NCBI RefSeq assembly: GCF_042651465.1
Contig: NZ_JBHSCZ010000002.1
Location: 186,001-250,000 of the forward strand
Source: Ferruginibacter yonginensis
GTDB taxonomy: Bacteria > Bacteroidota > Bacteroidia > Chitinophagales > Chitinophagaceae
Direction: 5' to 3'
DNA length: 64,000 nucleotides
Part shown: one piece after another, positions 58,638 through 64,000 of the stretch
Position numbering within the stretch: the first letter of the stretch is position 1
Layout: each line of letters opens with the position of its first letter
The notes under the pieces: generated by a model
Databases searched by the model: none
What the model was told of the DNA's origin: nothing
What the model saw: the letters and a program-made list of their open reading frames with translations, nothing else
Translations under genes and position numbers: made by a program

Positions 58638-61600
58638 TTATTGTGCTTTAAAGGAAAAAAGTAATGGATAATTATTGTTACGTGTAAATAAAATTGCTTT
58701 TGATTGTTTAATAGTTATGGGCTGAATGCATTTAACAACACCTTGTATATTAAGGCCGGTGTATTGCTGCTGCATTACAACTAATGTATGGTCAGGCTTA
58801 ACTTTTAGTACCACACCACTATTCGCATCTAACCTACCAAACTGTGGTAAAAAATTGGTGTTATTACCTGCTACTACTATTTCGTTGATGCCATCATTAT
58901 CAACATCAATAGGTAAAATACTATTGGCACTTGATAATTGAACATCTGTTGGCATTAATTGCAAAGTAAAGTTGCCATTGCCATTATTGATAGCTACGTA
59001 TGAACCACAAGTATTAAATTGTAAAACTGTTGCTTTATCAAGCAATTCTTTTTTGAAAATATCTTGTATTGATTTTGTTGCAAAATCTTTATGCAATAAG
59101 TTTTCTTTTTTATAAATGGGCAATATTTCAGTAAACTCTTTTTTCAAAAACAACGGAACATCTGCTCCATTAACTGTTCTTGAAAATACTTTATCAATGA
59201 TGCCATTATTATCAAAATCTTTCATCCATAATTTAATAGGAGCCTCTTGTGTTGGTTTTAAATAAGCATTTTCACCGATGTTGCCTAACAATAAATCTAA
59301 TTTACCATCACCATTAACATCAGTAGTTGTAACTGTTTGCCACCAACCAAAATAGTTATTAAGGTTGGTAGTTACTAACGAAAGCTTATCATTTTTATGT
59401 TCAAAAATTTGGGGCGTCATCCACTCTCCTACAATAATGAGTTCTTTATTTTTATCACCCACCACATCAGCCCAAGTGGCTGAGGTAACCATACCAATGT
59501 TACTTATTGCTGGAGCCAAACGTTTGGTATCATCAATAAAATGGCCTTTACCATTGTTTGTAAAAATATAACTCTGTGGTGCTGCTCCATAATTGTATGA
59601 TAAACTTCGTCCACCCACAAACAAATCAAGGTCGCCATCATTATCTATATCATGCGCTACAATGGTGCTGATGTTTGCACTGTTATCAGTAAATGTTTCG
59701 GTTGATTTTACAAAGTTGCCTTTACCATCATTGGTGTACAATCGTAGTTGTAATAATGGATGATGCGGCGGCAAATTATTACCTCCACTTCCAACAATTA
59801 AATCTTTATCGCCATCATTGTCTGCATCAAAAAATAAGGTAGCAACATCTTCAAAGGCTTTGTCTTTTTCAAAACAAGCAACACTGGCTTTATTAAAAGT
59901 ACCAGCTACAGTTTGCACATATAAATTGCCTGTAGTGCCAGCCGCTCCTCCTATAAATACATCATCTAACCCATCGCCATTCACATCAGCAACGGCTGCT
60001 TGCGGACCTTCTTTTGACAACATTACAGGTACATTTCTATCTTGATAAAACTCCGTAAAATCATTTTCTTTATGGGCATCAAAATTTTGGTTAGCTGCTT
60101 GAAAAATAATAGGATTATTGCTGTTAGTAGCACTTTTAAAAACTTGCTTAGCCACTATATTATAATCAATAGTAAGCAATGTGTTGATGGTAGGTTTTAC
60201 AATGGTTGATTGCATATTATTAGGCCAAATAACTTGTACGCTATCAACCATACTATTGCCGAGACCTACCACCATTTTATAATCGGTAGATGATTGAAAG
60301 CCTCTTGCAGGGTATACATCACGACTATAAATATTATTACCAGTAAATACTTTTACAGTACTACCAATAGCAAACGTATTTGGCGATGCTCCTTTCAATT
60401 GAATACTAATGTAATGAGTTGCGGCATTTTCTTGTGCATGATTTTTATACACAAACGAAGGCATATTAACATTGTTAATTACTAAATCAAGATCGCCATC
60501 ATTATCTAAATCGCCATACGCTGCCCCATTGCTGAACGAAGGTGTAGTAAAGCCCCAATTGATGCCTTCATCACTAAACTGCAAACCGCCTTTGTTTTTA
60601 AATGCTTTGTTTAAAATTGGTACAGATGGCATTTTATCTACAATTTGCTGCATATCGGTTTTTTGGCCACTCAATGCCATTTTTTGATACAAATCGTCTG
60701 CAAAAAAATCAATAAAATCTTGGTCAATTACATCTTTGTAAATACCGTTACACACATATAAATCTTGCAAGCCATCATTATCAGCATCAAAAATTAGTGC
60801 ACCCCAACTCCAGTCTGTTGCACTTACGCCACTGTAATTGGCAGTTTCTTTAAAGTTGCCTTTACCATCATTTATTTGTAAAGCATTTTGTTGAAATTGA
60901 TGGTAAAACCCTTGTTTCACTTTGTATTGATAAATATCATAATTATCAAACGATGCGGTGGTTTTTAAACGTTGTTCATCGCCGGGCAACATATCGGTTG
61001 TAAAAATATCAGGAGCACCATCGTTATTAATATCGGCAACATCAGCACCCATTGAGGCTAGGCTGGTATGCTGCATACGATTTTCTAAATCTTCTTTAAA
61101 AGTGCCATTTTGTTGGTTGATGTACAAATAATCTCTCTCAAAAAAATCGTTTGAAATATATAAATCTGGGTAATGATCACCATTAACATCAGCCACTGTA
61201 ACGCCTAAGCCAAAACCAATTAAGCTACCGTAAATATTGGCGGAGTCGCTCACATCTTTAAAAATACCATTATCGTTTCGCATGAGTTTATCGCCACCAC
61301 CTTTTGCAAAATCTTCAATTGGCCAATCATTGGCTCGTAGGGTACGTTTGTTACTATAGTTGAGTGTATTAACGGGTATAAAACTATTGTTAAGTATGTA
61401 ACAATCTAAATCACCATCTAAATCATAATCAAAAAATGCTGCATGGGTTGTGTAGCCACCATCGTTTAAGCCAACCGCAGCGGCTTTATCAGTAAAAGTT
61501 AGATTGTGGTTATTGATGAATAAGGCGTTGCCATCTTTATTTTTAAATTTATCGTAACCAGCATTACATACATAAATATCTAACCAACCATCAGCATTTA

Positions 61601-61949
61601 CATCGGCCATTACTACGCCTGTGTTCCATTTACCTAATTGAGTAATGCCTGCTTTATCGCTAATATCTTCAAAAGTAAAATTGCCTTTGTTAAGGTATAA
61701 TTTGTTAGCGCCCATGTTGCTGGTAAGAAAAACATCCGCCAAGCCATCGTTATTAATATCACCAATGGCAACACCGCCTCCGTTATAAAAATTACGATAA
61801 CTAAAAATATTAAAATCGGGTGTATTGGTTACCGTATTTGTAAAAGCAATACCCGTATTGGTTTCTAAAGAAAATAAGGTTGGCTTATTGGTTTGTTTAC
61901 AAGCAACTAAAAAAACAAGCAGTAGTAAATATGATGAGCGACCTTTCAT
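58638..61949 (-). CDS. FG-GAP/VCBS-repeat lipoprotein with ASPIC/UnbV domain
   Basis: About 1,103 residues with lipobox VAC (Cys near residue 17). At least ten FG-GAP/VCBS motifs (IGDINNDGLADVFLTSN, VADVNGDHYPDLYISND, VADVNGDGLDDVFIGG and others), calcium-binding DxDxDG loops forming a beta-propeller, and an ASPIC/UnbV segment around residues 535-600 (GNNIYSRDVYPARGFQSSTD). These proteins are typical cell-surface members of Bacteroidota carbohydrate loci and probably bind or present glycans. A longer frame to 61997 exists; ATG 61949 gives a proper lipoprotein signal. Confidence 0.85.
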   Translation of the reverse strand: MKGRSSYLLLLVFLVACKQTNKPTLFSLETNTGIAFTNTVTNTPDFNIFSYRNFYNGGGVAIGDINNDGLADVFLTSNMGANKLYLNKGNFTFEDISDKAGITQLGKWNTGVVMADVNADGWLDIYVCNAGYDKFKNKDGNALFINNHNLTFTDKAAAVGLNDGGYTTHAAFFDYDLDGDLDCYILNNSFIPVNTLNYSNKRTLRANDWPIEDFAKGGGDKLMRNDNGIFKDVSDSANIYGSLIGFGLGVTVADVNGDHYPDLYISNDFFERDYLYINQQNGTFKEDLENRMQHTSLASMGADVADINNDGAPDIFTTDMLPGDEQRLKTTASFDNYDIYQYKVKQGFYHQFQQNALQINDGKGNFKETANYSGVSATDWSWGALIFDADNDGLQDLYVCNGIYKDVIDQDFIDFFADDLYQKMALSGQKTDMQQIVDKMPSVPILNKAFKNKGGLQFSDEGINWGFTTPSFSNGAAYGDLDNDGDLDLVINNVNMPSFVYKNHAQENAATHYISIQLKGASPNTFAIGSTVKVFTGNNIYSRDVYPARGFQSSTDYKMVVGLGNSMVDSVQVIWPNNMQSTIVKPTINTLLTIDYNIVAKQVFKSATNSNNPIIFQAANQNFDAHKENDFTEFYQDRNVPVMLSKEGPQAAVADVNGDGLDDVFIGGAAGTTGNLYVQTVAGTFNKASVACFEKDKAFEDVATLFFDADNDGDKDLIVGSGGNNLPPHHPLLQLRLYTNDGKGNFVKSTETFTDNSANISTIVAHDIDNDGDLDLFVGGRSLSYNYGAAPQSYIFTNNGKGHFIDDTKRLAPAISNIGMVTSATWADVVGDKNKELIIVGEWMTPQIFEHKNDKLSLVTTNLNNYFGWWQTVTTTDVNGDGKLDLLLGNIGENAYLKPTQEAPIKLWMKDFDNNGIIDKVFSRTVNGADVPLFLKKEFTEILPIYKKENLLHKDFATKSIQDIFKKELLDKATVLQFNTCGSYVAINNGNGNFTLQLMPTDVQLSSANSILPIDVDNDGINEIVVAGNNTNFLPQFGRLDANSGVVLKVKPDHTLVVMQQQYTGLNIQGVVKCIQPITIKQSKAILFTRNNNYPLLFSFKAQ

Positions 61950-61967
61950 GAACAAATGTTTAAAAGT

Positions 61968-62003
61968 AAAGGGGGTCAATTTAAATAAATTGACCAACCC
62001 TTT
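61968..62003 (-). terminator. 15-bp hairpin between the GH13 and ASPIC genes
   Basis: AAAGGG-GGTCAATTT pairs with AAATTGACC-AA-CCCTTT around the loop AAAT, interrupted only by a 2-base bulge. On the transcribed (minus) strand TTTACTTTT follows, weakly T-rich, so it may be a partial terminator or a processing/stability element that lowers downstream expression. Confidence 0.55.
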
Positions 62004-62017
62004 GTGTAATTGACTAC

Positions 62018-63766
62018 CTAATATTTTAAAATTGTTGCTTCGTATGGTTGTAAGTTTCCTATTGTACTTGTTTTTGGATAATTACTTAATACCAATGTTG
62101 CTTTTTCAAGATTGATACCTGTATTAATTGAAGTACTTTTTGATGTAAAATTGAGCATTACGAGGTAGCGTTCGTTGCCATTAATTCTTGTGTAAGCAAA
62201 TACATCAGGATTATTTTTATCAACCAATGCCCATGCTCCTGTTGTGAAGATGTTGGTTTGTTTACGCAATTGTATCAGCTTTTTAAAATAGTTTAAGCAA
62301 CTATTAGGATCTTGCTCTTGCATAGCAACGTTAACACTCGTATAATTTGGATTAACTTTTAGCCAAGGTTTGCCAATAGTAAAACCTGCATTTGTGGTAT
62401 TATCCCATTGAAATGGTGTACGACCATTATCTCTCGACGTTTGCTTTTTAAGTTCAATAAAAGCTTTTAAGTTGCCTCCGCTTTGCTGAAGTGCAGTGTA
62501 TTTATTACGAGTATCTACATCATTATAATCTTCAATGCTATTGAAACGAATATTCGTCATACCAAGCTCATCGCCATTATAATAAAAGGGAGTACCTCTC
62601 ATGGTTAATACAAAGGTTGATAACATTTTTGATGACAATGCGCTGTAAGCTGCACTATCGTTACCAAATTTTGATACCATACGTGGTTGGTCATGATTGG
62701 CTAAAAAAATAGCCAGCCAGCCTTTATCTTTAAAAGTGCTGTCATACCGTTCAAATATTTGTTTATACTTTACCAACCCAAAATCGTTGATATGGTTGCC
62801 TATATCAACACTTTCAAAATGGTAGGCTATATTGAGTTCTTTTCTATCGGGGTCAACAAATTGCATGGCATCTGCAGGTGAGCTACCTGCGCCTTCAGCA
62901 ACAGACATTACATTGTATTTACTGTATACTTCTTTATTCATTTCTTGCAAATAGTCATGTAAATGTGGGCCTTTGCCATAATAACGAATCACATCTTTTT
63001 GATAATCTTTAGGTAATACGGGCCAAGTAGTATCTTTTGAAGCGAATTGAAAAGCATCCATTCTAAAACCATCAATACCTTTATCAAGCCAAAAACGCAT
63101 GATATCGTATACTTCGTTTCTTACTTTGGGGTTTTCCCAATTTAAATCAGGTTGCTTTTGAGAAAAATAATGTAGATAATAACTGTTGGTTAATGTATCA
63201 TATTTCCAGGCATTGCTATTTACATCAAAAAAGCTCCAACGGTAGGGAGGTGTACCTTTTTCAGCAGGCCACCAATGGTAATAATTTCTGTAAGGGTTGT
63301 CTCTTGATTGGCGACTTTCTTTAAACCATTGGTGTTCATCTGAGCTGTGGTTAACTACCAAATCCATTATCAATTTAATACCACGTTCGTGCATGCCTTT
63401 TAGCAACAAATCAAAATCTTCCATGGTACCAAAATCTTTCATAATGGTTCGGTAATCACTAATATCATAACCATTATCATCATTAGGCGATGTATAAATG
63501 GGGTTTAACCAGATAGCATCAATACCTAAACTTTTTAAATAATCTAATTTTGAAATGATTCCTTTTAAATCGCCAATACCATCACCATCGCTATCTTTAA
63601 AACTACGTGGATAAATTTGATATACAACCGCACTTTTCCACCAATCACTTTTTGCAGTAACATTTGTTGGGGTTACTTGTTTTGTTGAAGATGATGTACA
63701 ATTGATCATAGAAATAGCCATCAATATTAAAACGACCGCTGATCGGTATAATGAGTGCTGTATCAT
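62018..63766 (-). CDS. alpha-glucosidase/alpha-amylase family lipoprotein (GH13)
   Basis: About 582 residues: lipobox INC (Cys near residue 23), then a GH13 barrel with all active-site regions: DLVVNHSSDEH, DGFRMDAFQFASK (nucleophile Asp), VMSVAEGAG (acid Glu) and FLANHDQPR. It resembles oligo-1,6-glucosidase/trehalose-hydrolysing relatives and begins GDGIGDLKGIISKLDYLK, the normal GH13 entry. The C-terminal beta domain is complete. ATG 63766 lies two bases after the DUF418 stop codon; an ATG at 63814 would overlap that gene and be less likely. Confidence 0.92.
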   Translation of the reverse strand: MIQHSLYRSAVVLILMAISMINCTSSSTKQVTPTNVTAKSDWWKSAVVYQIYPRSFKDSDGDGIGDLKGIISKLDYLKSLGIDAIWLNPIYTSPNDDNGYDISDYRTIMKDFGTMEDFDLLLKGMHERGIKLIMDLVVNHSSDEHQWFKESRQSRDNPYRNYYHWWPAEKGTPPYRWSFFDVNSNAWKYDTLTNSYYLHYFSQKQPDLNWENPKVRNEVYDIMRFWLDKGIDGFRMDAFQFASKDTTWPVLPKDYQKDVIRYYGKGPHLHDYLQEMNKEVYSKYNVMSVAEGAGSSPADAMQFVDPDRKELNIAYHFESVDIGNHINDFGLVKYKQIFERYDSTFKDKGWLAIFLANHDQPRMVSKFGNDSAAYSALSSKMLSTFVLTMRGTPFYYNGDELGMTNIRFNSIEDYNDVDTRNKYTALQQSGGNLKAFIELKKQTSRDNGRTPFQWDNTTNAGFTIGKPWLKVNPNYTSVNVAMQEQDPNSCLNYFKKLIQLRKQTNIFTTGAWALVDKNNPDVFAYTRINGNERYLVMLNFTSKSTSINTGINLEKATLVLSNYPKTSTIGNLQPYEATILKY

Positions 63767-63768
63767 AA

Positions 63769-64000
63769 TTAATTTGTTGATGATGAAAATTTTAAAAAAG
63801 TGAGTTGATGCCAAATTTTTTCAAGCGGACCTTGTTGGTGTGTTTTTAACCACCATTTACAAAATGCAACATTTAATAAAAACAAGGCAATGCCAATAAA
63901 CAAAGCCGTTGCGGCACCAGTGTATTTATATAAACCAAAACCATATTTATAGTAAATGGTGGAGCCAACTACAGATTGAAATATATAACTCGTTAAGCCC
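63769..64000 (-). CDS. DUF418 membrane protein, C-terminal end only
   Basis: 77 codons up to the window edge, ending in TAA at 63771-63769. The visible part has a hydrophobic stretch (TALFIGIALFLLNVAFC) between the family blocks LTSYIFQSVVG and QQGPLEKIWHQLTF, which mark DUF418 proteins. These are polytopic membrane proteins, often associated with carbohydrate or peptide uptake loci. The gene precedes the GH13 gene in the same operon. The N-terminus lies outside the window. Confidence 0.8.
   Translation of the reverse strand, partial: GLTSYIFQSVVGSTIYYKYGFGLYKYTGAATALFIGIALFLLNVAFCKWWLKTHQQGPLEKIWHQLTFLKFSSSTN

Noticed and set aside
58638..61949. FG-GAP repeats as evidence of an integrin-like host adhesin
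   Set aside because: The ASPIC/UnbV tail and carbohydrate-operon context fit a glycan-utilisation surface protein much better.

Overview
The window comes from an AT-rich bacterial chromosome of the phylum Bacteroidota, most likely family Chitinophagaceae. This rests on content: a DUF4290 protein, lamin-tail and lipoprotein surface proteins, a MurA with Asp in place of the catalytic Cys, a CarB without its C-terminal allosteric domain, and many copies of the Bacteroidota -7 promoter element TAnnTTTG (sometimes with TTG 18-19 bases upstream) in front of genes. Shine-Dalgarno sequences are essentially absent, as expected for this phylum, with one striking exception at 8295-8350. I see no rRNA or tRNA gene, insertion sequence, prophage or CRISPR array. 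Most of the window is ordinary core chromosome with a few accessory operons.

Layout. 1-9180: queA (cut by the window edge), a membrane-anchored alpha/beta hydrolase, a soluble acyl-ACP desaturase, a large secreted lamin-tail protein, asd, an unpartnered 2-oxoacid:ferredoxin oxidoreductase beta subunit, a tiny structured RNA/ORF with a perfect Shine-Dalgarno, and a Bax-inhibitor-like membrane protein. 9404-14941 (+): pheS, two lipoproteins (one OmpA-like), 3-hydroxyacyl-CoA dehydrogenase, an SDR epimerase and a carboxypeptidase-regulatory-domain protein. 14944-23744 (-): envelope and nucleotide genes (lpxD, a glycosyltransferase-like gene, CNNM/CorC protein, gmk, murA), then DUF4290, a small HExxH protein, bcp and an M23 peptidase. 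24041-28893: carB, a PfkB kinase with a small membrane protein, and a YciO-type protein.

28959-35918 (+) is a phenylacetate degradation cluster: a TetR regulator (PaaR-like), paaE, paaABCD, an inserted mgtC-type gene, paaG, paaI and paaY. PaaABC(D)E epoxidises phenylacetyl-CoA, PaaG isomerises the epoxide to the oxepin, and PaaI and PaaY are thioesterase-type housekeeping members. Two related palindromes, one over the regulator promoter and one before paaA, look like the operator. Ligase (paaK), ring hydrolase (paaZ) and thiolase (paaJ) are not in the window.

35921-45612: a DUF6970 lipoprotein, two tandem paralogous small membrane proteins, obg, fabH, a diacylglycerol-kinase-family gene, a polytopic patatin-like protein, heme A synthase, rnhB, a small secreted basic protein and a cupin-like (JmjC-type) protein. 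45831-49184 (-) is a probable copper locus: Cys-rich small protein, MbnP, a di-heme MbnH-type peroxidase and a CxxCxC outer-membrane-type protein. Then come DUF2461, ligA, an amidohydrolase lipoprotein and an SRPBCC protein. 54693-64000 (-) is a carbohydrate operon: DUF418 membrane protein (partial), GH13 lipoprotein, FG-GAP/ASPIC lipoprotein, GH3 beta-glucosidase and GH37 trehalase.

Best leads: the 14-codon ORF with a perfect Shine-Dalgarno inside a stack of hairpins; a set of genes whose ATG lies exactly four bases after the -7 element, implying leaderless mRNAs; the shared paa operators; the structured GC-richer element upstream of carB; and the MbnP/MbnH copper locus.
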